Part shown: positions 17,573 to 30,134 of the stretch, piece by piece
Layout: each line of letters begins with the position of its first letter
Position numbering within the stretch: the first letter of the stretch is position 1
Source: Valencia hispanica
Taxonomy: Eukaryota > Chordata > Actinopteri > Cyprinodontiformes > Valenciidae
Length of the DNA stretch: 64,000 bases
Reading direction: 5' to 3'
Assembly (NCBI GenBank): GCA_963556495.2
Contig: OY747703.1
Span: 60,598,796-60,662,795, forward strand
Made by a program: the position numbers and the translations under genes
Notes under the pieces: generated by a model
What the model saw: only the letters and a program-made list of their open reading frames with translations
What the model was told of the DNA's origin: nothing
Database searches by the model: none

Positions 17573-20500
17573 TTAAAGAATGAAAGGAATGATGGCTTTC
17601 CTGGAGCTGGGGTAGTCCCTAAACCTCTGCAGATAATCTCTGGAAGACACACAAGGAGAAATTCAGACAGAGTTCTCCTGCAGTCTTAACAGAACATAGA
17701 TTGTTGGACCAGAACCAGGAACAGATCTAAAATTCTAGAGCCAGAAACCCTCAGCTGCTCTTCATTTTTCTTTCATCTTTATTTTCTCGCAGAAAAAAAT
17801 CACATATTTTCTTCAGCTAATCATTTCGTATCCATTCATGACCATTTCAGGCTCTAAAACATTCCAGAAAAACTTTTCCTTCTGCATAAATATCTAACTT
17901 CATTGCTGGCCCTAGAGGACTATTGTCCAAAGTGATTATGGGATGTTTTGCAGCTTGGAATTGAGGAATAGATTCTTCAAATAACCCAAGCAGGACATTA
18001 GTTCAGTATGTCTGAAATCATGGGTCAAATAAACTCTGCTAAACAGAAGTGATGGGACTGAACCAGTACCTGTGGTGATGGTAGGCTCTGGGCCCAATGG
18101 AGCACATGGTGAAGAAAGCAAAGGTGAAGGCTGGTAAGGACCAAGCAGCAAGAGCATAGCCAAACCACTCTATGATCTCCCCAAAGAAGTTAGCACCAGA
18201 GACAAACTCAAACATCCCCCCTGGAAGACAGAAACGGGTCAACAGCAAGTCTGGATAAGATGGACCTCTCGGGTCTGTGTCTGGATCAGGACGTGCTGTA
18301 CCACGAGGGATCCTGTAGACGTACTCCCCCGGTTTCCTCAGGTTACGCAGAATGTTGTCACTGTGGATATTGATGGTCAAACCGATCGCAAACAGCAGAA
18401 CACCTTCACAAGGAAAAACAAGATATGAAGTCTGACAGCACGTCTCACATCTGACTTCTGCCCCACTTCCTACACGTTCTTTCCTATTTCAGAACCGCCT
18501 AAATCCAACTACACCCAACTAGACCCAACTAAACCCAATTACACCCAACTAGACCCAACTAAACCCAGTTAGACCCAACTAAACCCAGTTAGACCCAACT
18601 AGACCCAGTTAGACCTAACTAAACCCAGTTAGACCCAGCTAGACCCAACTAAACCCAGTTAGACCCAACTAAACCCCCAGAGTTTTTCCTCTCCACCGTC
18701 GCTACATGCTTGCTCAGTATGAGGGATTGCTGAAGGATTGCTGTGGTTGGAAAGTCTGCATCAACGGGGCCCAACCTCACGCCAATGACTGACGCAATCT
18801 GCTGGGATTCCTTAAATAGGAAACTTTTAACTGATTGGAATGTTTGTATAAATGTATTGAAATAACTTCTTGTTAAGAGCCTTGAGATGACATCTGTTGT
18901 GAATTGGCGCTATATAAATAAACTAAATTGAACTAGACCCAACTAAACCCAATTAGACCCACAAAAACCCAACTAAACCCAGTTAGACCCAACTACATGC
19001 AACTAGACCTAACTAAAACAACTTGTTAGAGAAATTGTATTATAATTGTAATACTGTTTATGTGACTGTATTCTGGCTGTGTAAAGTTTAAAAAAGACCA
19101 TCTTTATGCTTTACTGACAACACAGAGCCGAGGATAACAAAAAGGTTTGTGCCAATTCCTCATATGGGTGATAAATCCTCTCTAAGAGTTGATTGAGAGG
19201 GTTGTCTGGAAGGCCTAATTTACATGTACTTTGTTATTCCGTTTCAACACCCACAGGCCTAATGTGGGTGTGGTTTATGACCTGTTGTAAACCCCTGTTT
19301 CGTAATAAAAGCTTTGGGGGAGAGGGAACTCGGTGGGACAAGGATTTGAGCCTGTTTGGGAGAAGACACTCAGCTTGTTCAAATGTCTTTCATCCCCCTT
19401 GTGAAATCTTCATTCGCAAGTAAAACACAGAAGATGTCTCTTTCCTCATTTCTGTTCTGTTTATGTTTTAGGGTAATTTTTTACCTAACACAACTACACC
19501 CAACTAAACCAAACCAGACACATCTGAACCCAACTAGACCCATCTACACCCAATTAGACCAAACTAGACCTAACTAAACCCAACTACACGGAATTAGACC
19601 TAACTAAAACAACTAGACCCAACTAAACCCAATGAAGCCCATCTGAACCCAACTAGACCCAACTAAACCCAACCATACCCATCTGAATCCAACTAGACCC
19701 AACTAATCCCATCTAGAGCTAACTCAACCCATCTGAACCCAACATAACCTAACTAAACCCAACCATACCCATCTGAATCCAACTAAACACAATTAAACCC
19801 AACTTGACCCAACTGAACCCAATTGAACCCAACTAAACCAAACTACACCCAAATAAACCAAACCAGACCCATCAGAACCCAACTAAACCCAATTAGACCC
19901 TAACTAACTAGATCCATCTGAGCCCAATTAGACCCAACTAAAACCAATTAGACCCAACTAGACCCAGTTAGACCCAGTTAGACCCAACTAGACCCAACTA
20001 AACCCAATTAGACCCATGTTCTAAAGAGGTTAAGGTTAACCTGTGGAGAGGCGAGCGTTTGTCAGCCAGGTGTGCTGGAAGTGGGAACAGTGCAGGAGGT
20101 GATGCCCCTGCAGGAAGCCGTTCAGAGAGCAGAAGATGATGGAGGAGAAGACGATCTTTAGAGGAACCGGCCGTCCTCGGGTCAACCAGGAATAGATGAA
20201 GCTCCTGAGGAACCGGAACAAAGTTCCTTCAGAAGAACATCTCCACTAAAAGGTTACTGAAAGTCAGATGAAAGGAGGAGGAACTAAACGTGTTCCTCAC
20301 TGAAGATGAACTAACCCAAAGAGAACAGTTTGTTCTTTCAGTCAGAACATCTGGTAGATCTGGTTCTGCTGGATTTCCTCTGAAATCATAAATCTTCAGA
20401 CAGACAGACTGGTGAGACATTAACCTAGAACTCTCTCTGGGCTTCATCTTTAATGCAGCAGAGCCAGAACAATCACACGGTTCTCTTTAGTCCCCAGGGT

Positions 20501-21265
20501 TCTGGTTCTGTTCATCCGTCTACCCCTCATTGGCATCCTGCTTAGCATGGAGACCCTGGGGGTGGCTGTAGAACCTCATCTGTGTTCGGACGGTTCTGAT
20601 CATCTAAACCAGGGGGGTCCAAAGGGCGGCTCGGGGAACTAAGATCTTCTTCCAGTGAGAAATGTTTGGTAGAACATGAAGGTTGTGAAGGAAACCTTTT
20701 ACTCTAGTTGGTTTTATAAAGAGCCAAACCCGGTTCTGATCGTTGACAAGGATTCATTTCTAACCAGATGACTTGGTTTGGTTCTTTACTAGATTAAATC
20801 CATAGTTTAGTGTTTAGCACGCTTAGTTTTCACTCTATCATTGTTATTTTTGATTCTTACAAATGTATTAATCATTTAGAAATCTGATGATTCTAAGCAG
20901 ATCAGAGCCACAGATGGAAGGAATAAATACATCTCCTTTATTGAGATAAATCCATCCATCCATCCATCCATCCCATCATCTGCAGACTCTCACCTGTAGA
21001 AGTAGTGCAGCATGAAGATCCAGAGGAGCAGCGTCCTCCCGGTTCCGGTCTCCCGGTCTTCAGAGGTCAGCAGGAGCAGCAGCGGTACCAGGAAGGCCGG
21101 GACCTCCTGCAGGAACCAGGCCAGCGAGGCCGGCCAGCAGCGGCTGCCCGCCTCCGCGAAGCGGCCGTACAGTCCGCAGTAGCGGGTCTGCCGCAGCAGG
21201 TAGGCCGCCCCCCCGACCACCAGCGCCCAGCTGAGAGAGGAGACGGCGGCGTGTCGGCACTCCAT
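17573..21265 (-). CDS. srd5a2: Steroid 5-alpha-reductase 2
   Basis: ER-membrane, NADPH-dependent enzyme that reduces testosterone to dihydrotestosterone and acts on other 3-keto-delta-4 steroids. Exons: 21265-20994, 20204-20041, 18403-18302, 18220-18070, 17639-17573. All borders are GT-AG with matching phase and the product is 251 aa (human 254). Exon 1 has WFLQEVPAF, which aligns the human substrate-contacting Gln56/Glu57, and HYFYR with the Tyr91 equivalent. Exon 3 gives TINIHSDNILRNLRKPGEY. Exon 4 has FVSGANFFGEIIEWFGYALA. Exon 5 ends in YPSSRKAIIPFIL-stop. The MECRHAA start (ATG at 21265) fits the family length; an in-frame ATG at 21352 would add 29 residues of unfamiliar sequence. Intron 2 (18404-20040) is filled by a 10-bp tandem array and mobile elements. 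Closest to SRD5A2 rather than SRD5A1 by these blocks. Confidence 0.93.
18480..18680. repeat. 10-bp array (AACTAGACCC/AACTAAACCC), left part
   Basis: Tandem decamers of the form AACTARACCC or AGTTAGACCC in srd5a2 intron 2. The array continues at about 18940-19020 and 19491-20020 and is interrupted by two mobile elements. Confidence 0.9.
18690..18945 (+). mobile_element. LINE/SINE 3' end inserted in the decamer array
   Basis: Starts near TTTTTCCTCTCCACCGTCGC and ends with AGAGCCTTGAGATGACATC, then ATTGGCGCTATATAAATAAA. This is a 3' tail commonly seen in fish retroposons. Related fragments lie at 8700-8862, 26740-26880 and 41320-41520. Confidence 0.6.
19024..19490. mobile_element. Solo LTR (467 bp) with 5-bp target duplication
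   Basis: Begins TGTTAG and ends CTAACA (perfect 6-bp inverted termini of the TG...CA type). It is flanked on both sides by CAACT (19019-19023 and 19491-19495). It carries an AATAAA at 19304-19309 followed by about 180 bases with an R/U5-like layout. No internal retroelement coding sequence is present, so this is a recombined solo LTR. Because CAACT is also a word of the surrounding array, the duplication alone is weak evidence; the termini carry the call. Superfamily not determined. Confidence 0.7.
19491..20020. repeat. 10-bp array, right part
   Basis: Continuation of the AACTARACCC array after the solo LTR, with more variation (CATCTGAACCC, AACCATACCC). It stops 20 bases before the srd5a2 exon 2 donor. 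Confidence 0.9.
20210..20990. other. srd5a2 intron 1, no further feature
   Basis: Intron between exons 1 and 2. Apart from an (ATCC)n stretch at about 20950-20975 nothing was recognised. Confidence 0.6.
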
Positions 21266-21469
21266 GAGCCCGCTGCACAACTTATGGTTCCGGGTGGAGC
21301 TGACGGGTCGGTGTGAGCGGATCAACCAATGAGCTTCAGAGGTTAGAGGCAAAGAGAAGAGCCGCTTGTTTCCGTCTCTGCATTAATAGGTAAAGTTAGG
21401 CGGGTATGGGAGGCCGGAGGGGCCAAAATATTCGGTTCTGCCGGGACCGACCGGGACCAGGTTCTCATG

Positions 21470-22260
<791 letters not shown>

Positions 22261-22789
22261 GTAGGAAAACCTTTTAGATCGTTTATCAACAGATTTTTGT
22301 AAAGTATTCAGAATGATATGAATTTTAGTCAACATATCATGCAGCCGACTCACAACAGAGGAAACTTCCTGGAGTTTAAAGGTGGTTTATATGAAGTCAG
22401 ACGGTGTTCTTGCTGCACAGTCACACATGACTGTCCCTCTAATAGCTGGATGGGGGAGAGGTGTCACTAAGCCGGAGAAGGGTAAAAAATAAGGGGTCCA
22501 TTAGTAAAGGATTGTTGGAAGTGTGGAAGATATGATCCGAATCATTCCTGGTTCCTGTTCCAGTTATTTCAGTGTCCAAACATGACAGAGAGCATCAGTA
22601 TTTCCACTGAGTGAGCCGGTCGGGTCCTTTCTGATTGTTGATAACTTAGTTCTGTGGGCCAACATAAACATCCACTCCAGCAGAACAGGCGAGCTGGCGT
22701 CCTGTCAGCTTTTAGAAAACAACAGCAGAGATCAGATAGAAATTCAATAAGTTATAAAGAAAGAATATCTAATATCTAACCCTCTAATC

Positions 22790-23245
22790 TAACCTCCAGG
22801 GTCACATAAAGGTCAATAACAAGGTCAGCCTTCTATCACCTGAAGAACATCTCTAGGATTAAAGGACTGATGTCACAACAGGACCTAGAAAAACTCATCC
22901 ATGCGTTTATCTTTAGTCGGATTGATCACTGCAACAGCGTCTTCACAGGTCTGCCTAAAAAGTCAATCAGACATCTGCAGCTGATCCAGAACGCTGCTGC
23001 TCGTGTTCCTCACTAGAACCAGAAAAGTTCTAAAGTCCTTACACTGGCTCCCTGTAGCTCAGAGAATAGACTTCTAAATACTTTTACTAGTTTATAGATC
23101 ATTACATGGCTTAGCACCAAAGTATGTTGAAGATCTACTGTTACTATAGCAACCCCCCCCAGACCAATCAGGTCCTCTAATTCCAGTCGACTCAACATCC
23201 CTAGAATCAGAACCAAACATGGAGAAGCAGCTTTCAGGTTATTTT
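22790..23245 (+). mobile_element. LINE 3' fragment, RT C-terminal region
   Basis: Plus-strand copy of the same L2/CR1-like family as 830-1320. It covers CACCTGAAGAACATCTCTAG through the RTKHGEAAF box and then diverges into unrelated T-rich DNA at about 23236. Frames are broken. Confidence 0.75.
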
Positions 23246-23249
23246 TTTT

Positions 23250-24030
23250 CTACTTCCTGCATTTTTATTTTTGTAAGTCTACGTACATGTCTCCGTCTGC
23301 CAGTCAGTCTGTCTCTTAGTCTTTGTCATGTTTTGAGGTGCAGATCCAGAATGCAGACAGCCTCTGATGAGGGGCTTATTTCACACTGTTGGAAATGGGC
23401 ATCTCATCTCCCGTGAGACATTTATTTTCCAGAAACAAGAAAACAACAGTTCAATTGGAGCTACTCTGTGCGCAGGCTTCTCTCACTCATTAATACTGAC
23501 TTCTTCTGCCAGACCGCATATGGGCACCGAGCGCCCTCTGCTGGCGGAACCTATAGCACATGCTCAAATGGCAAAATAGTAGTCTCTACACAAGAAAATG
23601 ACTTTGAATATAAAAATAAAATGGGGGGGGGCTACTATTTTCATCTACAGAATAGTGCCACACATAAGTATGGATTTTAATGAAACTTTACTCAAATCAG
23701 AAACAGGAGAAACCGTTTAAAGCAAAAAGCATGGAAACAGGCGATGGGAACAGACTATGAAAACAGAAAATCCGACGTTGCACAGTCAAATATTAAGAAC
23801 CCATATAGGAGGGTTAGGTTTAGTATTAGGACAAAATCAGCTGGAACACATGGGGATGATTCGACAGCGCAGGTGAAAGTCATTACTTTAGGTTAAATGC
23901 AAATATGCAGGAAGAGGAAAACAAGAATACACAATGAAACTAGACTACCAGGAAACTAAAATGGCAAACACTGTAAAGCCTAAATGAACCATATCAATCC
24001 AAGCAAAAACCCCAAACACCCTTGAACTGC
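23250..24030. other. Intergenic, nothing recognised
   Basis: No domain-bearing frame. Only a short G run (GGGGGGGG near 23623) stands out. Confidence 0.4.
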
Positions 24031-24059
24031 ACTATCATTTACAAGAAGGTGGGGTCATT

Positions 24060-25720
24060 AATGTGTATTTTCTTGGCTTGAGCAATGCAAACCTGTCTTT
24101 GACACTGTTAGGGTCTGCAACACACAAAGACTCCCTCTCAATGGCCAACACATCCAGGCTATTGAGCCTATGTTGACCCATGACCTCAGCCATGTGTGTC
24201 TGCGACCCAAAGTCCTGAAAGACTTTTTGCATCTGCAACTGCTCACAGGGATGGTTAGCGCCACTGAAACATTGAGGCTTTGGAACATGTCAGGGTCAAG
24301 AAGAGTATACACACTGGCCATGTCTGAGATGGGGCCTTCTTTTTTCCTTCATTAGGAACTTTATGGCAACTCCAATCTCTTCTTTACCAAGTGAGATCTT
24401 GTAGTGCTTGGCAAGTAGTTCCAGTGATTGTTCCCACAGGAAGTCCTCTGCAGCTGGATGTCAATGCCTTTCATCAGATCAGCACCAACAGCACAAAATC
24501 TCCTCTCTAGCTCACTCAGCGTTCTGTCAAGTCTCAGCTCATCCCCAGAACTTGCTTGAGCTCTTGTGCCTGTGGTAGACTCAACCACATAGTCGTCTAA
24601 ACGCCTTTGCTTTCGTCTCAGAGAGCCTTGATGTGAAGCTGAGGTCACTGACAGATTGTTGGCCTCAAAATATCTCTGGCCTCTTTGTGTATCTGACCTG
24701 CAGTTTCATCAGCCGCATTGATTGTAGCGTTTCAAGGACGGCGTCTTTGTACACTGTAGTCTATGTCCTGTTTCTGGGGGTACTTGGAGTCCCTCTGTAG
24801 TGGACAACAGACTCTTTAACATCACCAGCATATAAACAATCTGTCAAGTTTTGAAAGCAGTCGAACTGCTGTGGCATAATCTCTCTCCCCCAGACACCAT
24901 AGCACTACAGGCAGGTTAGCAATGAAACCAGTTACAGACTGTAACGGGTTTTCCCATCTAGTCTTAGACAGCTGAACGAGTTAAACCACTAAATCCAAGA
25001 CTTTCTGCATATCAGTGAAAGCCTTATGATTTACCAGAGAAAACACTAAAGAAAACAGTACAAACTCTCCAGTGTATCAAAGAAATCACTGGCTTCTAAC
25101 ACAGCCTTGCAAGTATAGCACAGCACCAAATTAAGTTCATGTGCATAGCAGTGAACATAAACTGCTACTGGATGACTGATGAAAAGAGCCGGAACTCCTT
25201 CAACTGGACCACGCATCACTGCTGCCCCATCATAGGCTTTAGCAACACTTTTTACATGGCTTCTGCAATGGAAACGGCATCAAGACTCAAGACTGGGAAG
25301 CTGCAGGAAACTCTCTTCCACTGCATCATCAGACCCCACATAACGCACACAAACAGCAAGCCGCTCAAAACGACCATCCCAAACTTCATCAGCCATCACT
25401 GCATACATTTTTGAATGTTTTGTCTCATTACTGATCCCAGCTGTCATTTCATCAGCGCAACACTTTATCATTTCATTCTGTGAACCAGGAGAAAGATCGG
25501 TGGAATGAGAGGGTGCACTGTAGTTTTTTATTCATAATTCATCCAGAAGAGCCATAAGCTCCAGGAAATTCCCCTAGTTATCTGAGGATTTCATCATGGC
25601 AACAAAAAGGTATTCCCTGTTTGTGGCAGCCACTACATGATGGAGGAACTCTCTCTGTCTAATGATTTGGTCAATGCTGGCCACATTTATCCTGTCTACC
25701 ACACTGCCTTTTGTCAAAGG
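24060..25720 (-). pseudogene. hAT-family transposase pseudogene (ZMYM1/DUF4371-like)
   Basis: On the minus strand a broken transposase can be followed from right to left. At about 25470-25280 it reads MTAGISNETKHSKMYAVMAD, then EVWDGRFERLAVCVRYVGSD, which is the DUF4371/RNase-H-like start (normally ADET...EQLS.C.RYVD). Around 24640-24480 lies a linker with LRRKQRRLDDYV. At about 24270-24160 is the C-terminal hAT dimerisation box (VALTIPVSSCRCKKSF, normally LT.PVSSA.CERSFS). Stops and frameshifts separate these, so the copy is inactive. No terminal repeats were identified. Confidence 0.65.
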
Positions 25721-25759
25721 GGCCTTATAACCCAGGCAAGCATTCAAGCTTTATGTCCT

Positions 25760-26730
25760 GCATAGCTCTCTAACGCTCTTTTCCAGTTGGAAAAGCCAAT
25801 CAAGCTAGTGATGTTATCTTTTTTTGGTCAAATGCAGCGAGGTATGAAAAATTTGAATGTAATTAAACAAAGAATAAGTGACTTAGAAAATTCAGGAGGA
25901 GCAGAAAATGCAAACAGGGAAACAGAAATCATTGACAACGGAGCAGCAAGTAATGACAGAGCACAGATTAAATATACTGGGGAGGTGTGAGAAGTGGCAG
26001 AGAAGACGGGGACTAATTAGTGGCTGCAGGTGAGAGGGAAAGCACAGGTGGAATCAATCAGCATTTGGGGCAGAGAGGAGGAATGGCAAGAAGGAAACAG
26101 GGAGAAACAAGGAAAGAAAAGACAGAAGAAATCCTAAATAAGAACTAACTTAGGAGTAACTACAGATAACATATCTAAGAGGGGAGCAAAGAGAGACACT
26201 AGTGAACGAGGAAGAGAACAGGACAGAAGAGAATAAATGCTGAAAGGGGGTAATAAGGAAACCATCCTAATAAAAGTGAAGTTAAAGAGAAATAAAGGAA
26301 CAATGATGAAATAAGGAAAAGCACTAACTAAGATTCAAACACAAACACCTAACATCATGACACTATGGGCTGTTTCTAGAGTCCCTAAGTCTGACATTGT
26401 CTGGCATTTTCTACTTTCTCCACCCATTTCCTTCCTGAAACATCTGATGAAAATAGGACAATAACAATATTAGAACTTCATGCACATCTGCCTCCAAACA
26501 ACTAATTTCTCAAGTTATTCGTTTTAAATCTAAACCAGTACAAATAAATACACTACATGCATGAGGTAAAAGATAAGGCAGTGTTGTTTCTCCATTTTAA
26601 TCCATAATGGTGACTAAGAATAAAAAGCAAATCAAGGCTTTGCCCATTTAATTTATTATGTCTTCAATGATGCAGTGATATTGACCCATTTCAAATTTGT
26701 TTCTATTTTTCAATGGGTATCATGATAGCT
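25760..26730. other. Intergenic, purine-rich then AT-rich; no gene recognised
   Basis: Purine-rich stretch at about 25820-26340, possibly the remainder of a mobile element. No domain was found. Confidence 0.35.
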
Positions 26731-26739
26731 GGAATAATT

Positions 26740-26880
26740 CAATTCAGTTTATTTATATAGAGTTGATTCACAGCAGATGTTTCATCTCAACGTAGTTTTC
26801 AAGAAAAGTCATTTCAATACAAACATTCCAATCATTTTAAAGATCTTTCTCCTGCAGAGAACGGTATGTGTCTGTTCTCT
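26740..26880 (-). mobile_element. LINE/SINE 3'-tail fragment
   Basis: Reverse-orientation relative of the 18690-18945 element (AATTCAGTTTATTTATATAG, then CAGCAGATGTTTCATCTCAA). Confidence 0.5.
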
Positions 26881-27229
26881 GCAGGCCTAAATCTTTTTTT
26901 GTTTTGTTTTGTTTATGGTTCATGAATGTTTCATACAGAAATATACACCAAATACATTTTTTTTTCCATGAACAAAGGAAACAGGATGAAGATTATTCTT
27001 ATATAACTTGCCCCTTTTCTAAACAAAACAAAAAGAAAAAATATCAAATCATTTCCTCCATTTAATTCATTTCAAGCCCAACGACTCACCTTACTACTAA
27101 TTAAACGTACACTAAAACAATCATGTCTTACATTTCTTTAAATTAACTCAAATGTCAAATTGTTTTTTTCAATAGCATGCCAATATTATGTCCTTATACT
27201 CGTTTATTTTCTAATACTTGAACAGCATT

Positions 27230-28250
27230 TAAATTCAACTTTCAAGGAATTCCATAATTTGACTCCATAGACAAAAATGCACGTCTGTTTTAAAGTGGTG
27301 CGAGCATATACCATTTAAAAATGATGTCGTCGTCTATGGCCGTTGTCTTCTGAAACCTGAGTAAACAAAGTTTGTAGTGCTTCGTGTAAAACTCTCTGTT
27401 TAGCTTTCCATGTAAAACAGTTAAATGTTTCAATCAACTAGATTCTTCAAGTTAAGCTGTGGAGACATGACAGACAAACTGTTGGAATGCTCTCTGATTA
27501 TTGATGATTCCCATTGTCCTTTTCTGGAACAAAAACAAAGGCTTTGTGTTTCCCCAGACTTCTGTGCAGTAGCCAAAATACGTAAGAATAAGTGAGCAAC
27601 ACAACATATAATGAATTATAATCAAACAAATCTTTTACTTTATATAAAATACGAATGCTTTTGCTGACTTTACTCCTAATATGATTTATGTGGGCTTTCC
27701 AATTAAATTATTCGTCCAAGATAACACCCAGGAATTTAACTTCCCTCACTCTCTCTGTATTACCTTCATCGATTGATTATATCACATTCTCTTTTTTTTA
27801 TTACCAAATATCATGTAATATGTTTTCTCCAAATTTAAAGATAACTTATTTTCATTAAACCAATCCCTCAATTTAACCATTTCCTCTCCCATGCTTCCCA
27901 TGATCTCTAATACATTTCTCCCAGAGAGAAAATGTTAGTGTCAAGCAACAAAAATAGTAACATTTGGGATACTTCACAGATGTCCTTAATAAAAAAGATA
28001 AAAAGCAATGGACCTAAAACAGACCCTTGTGGAACTCCACATATGACTTTTTGATATTCAGCGTTTTGTCCAATAAAATATACTTACTGTTGTTGATGTG
28101 TTCAGTAGCTTGTAAGCCAATGATATGCTGGACCCTTAATTCCATAATTAAGTAATTTTGATAATAACAGTTTATGATTTATGATGTTAAATGCTTTTCG
28201 TAAGTCCATAAACACACCGACTGTATATTGTTTACGTTCTGTTGCTGCTC
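27230..28250 (-). mobile_element. LINE reverse-transcriptase fragment
   Basis: On the minus strand at about 28050-27935 the canonical RT box ICGVPQGSVLGPLLFIFFIK appears. It is followed by DWFNENKLSLNLEKTYYMIF around 27880-27800 and a downstream region with KAHINHI and LLTYSYVFW near 27690-27580. The YADD box is missing between them and there are stops, so it is a degraded copy. It belongs to a different lineage from the L2-like copies. Confidence 0.7.
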
Positions 28251-28410
28251 AGACTCACCAAGTTATGAAAATAAAATGACCTTTTCTGATTCATTATCAA
28301 TAACAATATTAGAATAATTAGATGTTACCAGTTTACATACTAATGATGATGCTGGTGCTGCAGCTCCTGCTGGTTCCTCACTATTCAGGTCATCTCTCCT
28401 ACCCTCTACA

Positions 28411-28626
28411 ACAGGGGTGCCCAACCCTGGTCCTCGAGATCTTCCATCCAGCAAGTTTTAGGTGCATCCCTTCTCATCACAGCTGAATCAAATGAATGCC
28501 TCGTTTCCAGGCCTCTGCAGAGCTGACAGACTGCTGATGAGGGGATCAAACAGTTGGAGCTGGGATACATCATACATCTGTAGGATGGTAGATCTCGAGG
28601 ACCAGGATTGGGCCTGTTCTACAAAA
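28411..28626. mobile_element. Non-autonomous DNA transposon (hAT-like MITE)
   Basis: About 215 bp with long imperfect terminal inverted repeats: AGGGGTGCCCAACCCTGGTC then CTCGAGATCT at the left, and AGATCTCGAGGACCAGGATT then GGGCCT at the right. No coding capacity. The TIR resembles common vertebrate hAT-derived short elements. Confidence 0.7.
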
Positions 28627-28629
28627 TCA

Positions 28630-29280
28630 CTTCCAAATTAACTGTGCAAAGTGTGATTATTGTAAACCCTTAATATAGCAGACAACATAAATATCCTTAT
28701 ACTAACAAAGTGTTTACTTGTTTAGCATTTTCTCACACTATAAGATTCTACTTAAATAACTGAGACCAATTTGCATGTTTGATTGGATCATCTCTGCTGC
28801 TGCTGGCTCCTTCTGTCTGTAGCTCATCTTCGCTTCCTTCAACAAAATTATTCAATCAAATCCAACAGAAAAAAATTCTGACATATTGTAATACAATAAT
28901 TTAATACAAGCAACAAAAACAAATCAATATGTTCAACAACAACACAGGAAACATTCAGCCTTCCTGTCTAAAGCAGCAGTTTTTAAATGGAGAAAACTGG
29001 AGTTCTGCAGGAGGAACTCGAGTTAAAGAAATGATCAGAGCTATAAATTAAAAAATCAACAGAAAACAGCAAAAATAAAACCAATTTTATTATCAACATT
29101 GTTATTTTTGTGTTTCCCACATCAAGTTTGCAGTGATGTTATTTCTCTATTTTAACTGCGCCACCTCTGTAATATAAACGTTTTGTTTAGTTTTGTTACT
29201 AATATTTCATACATTTCATTAGTCCAGGTGCTTAATAAGAATAGGTAGTAAGCTAGCAGCAGGAGAGCAAAAAACCAGTC
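28630..29280. other. Intergenic, AT-rich, nothing recognised
   Basis: No ORF with a domain and no clear repeat structure. Confidence 0.4.
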
Positions 29281-29289
29281 TTTGCTTGT

Positions 29290-30075
29290 TGCTGGTGGTG
29301 GAGCCTGAGGCTGGTGGTGGAGCCTGAGGCTGGTGGTGGGTCCTGGCCTGAGGCTGGTGGTGGGTCCTGGACCTGGTGGTGGAGCCTGGGCCTGGTGGTG
29401 GAGCCTGAGGCTGGTGGTGGGTCCTGGACCTGGTGGTGGAGCCTGAGGCTGGTGGTGGAGCCTGAGGCTGGTGGTGGGTCCTGGACCTGGTGGTGGAGCC
29501 TGAGGCTGGTGGTGGAGCCTGAGGCTGGTGGTGGGTCCTGGACCTGGTGGCAGAGCCTGAGGGCGGTGGTGGGTCCTGGACCTGGTGGTGGAGCCTGGGC
29601 CTGGTGGTGGAGCCTGAGGCTGGTGGTGGAACCTGGACTTGGTGGTGGAGCCTGGGCCTGGTGGTGGAGCCTGAGGCTGGTGGTGGAGCCTGAGGCTGGT
29701 GGTGGGTCCTGGGCCTGGTGGCAGAGCCTGAGGGCGGTGGTGGATCCTGGACCTGATCCTGGGCCTGGTGGCGGAGCCCTGGTGGTGGAGCCTGGGCCTG
29801 GTGGTGGAGCCTGGGGCTGGTGGGGGAGCCTGGGCCTGGTGGCGGAGCCTGGGCCTGGTGGCGGAGCCTGGGGCTGGTGGCGGAGCCTGGGGCTGGTGGC
29901 GGAGCCTGGACCTGGTAGTGGAGCCCAGGCTTTGAGGCTGGTGGTGGAGCCTTAGGCTGGTGGTGGGCCTCGGCCTGGTGGTGGATCCTGAGACTGGTAG
30001 TGGGCCTGGGCCTGGTGGTTGATCCTGGACCTGGTGGAGGAGCCTGGGCCTGGTGGTGGGCCTGGGCTTGGAGGC
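29290..30075. repeat. Minisatellite GGTGGTGGAGCCTGAGGCT
   Basis: About 780 bp of G-rich units of roughly 18-21 bp (GGTGGTGGAGCCTGAGGCT and GGTGGTGGGTCCTGGACCT). Strand asymmetry is extreme (almost no A or C runs), with repeated GG doublets. Confidence 0.9.
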
Positions 30076-30134
30076 TGAAAAAATTTAAAACAGATCCAAC
30101 AGATGAAAATGGTGAGATAAAGAAAAAACTGATA

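Noticed and set aside
29314..29955. 213-aa ORF rich in Gly, Trp and Leu
   Set aside because: Translation of the GGTGGTGGAGCCTGAGG minisatellite.
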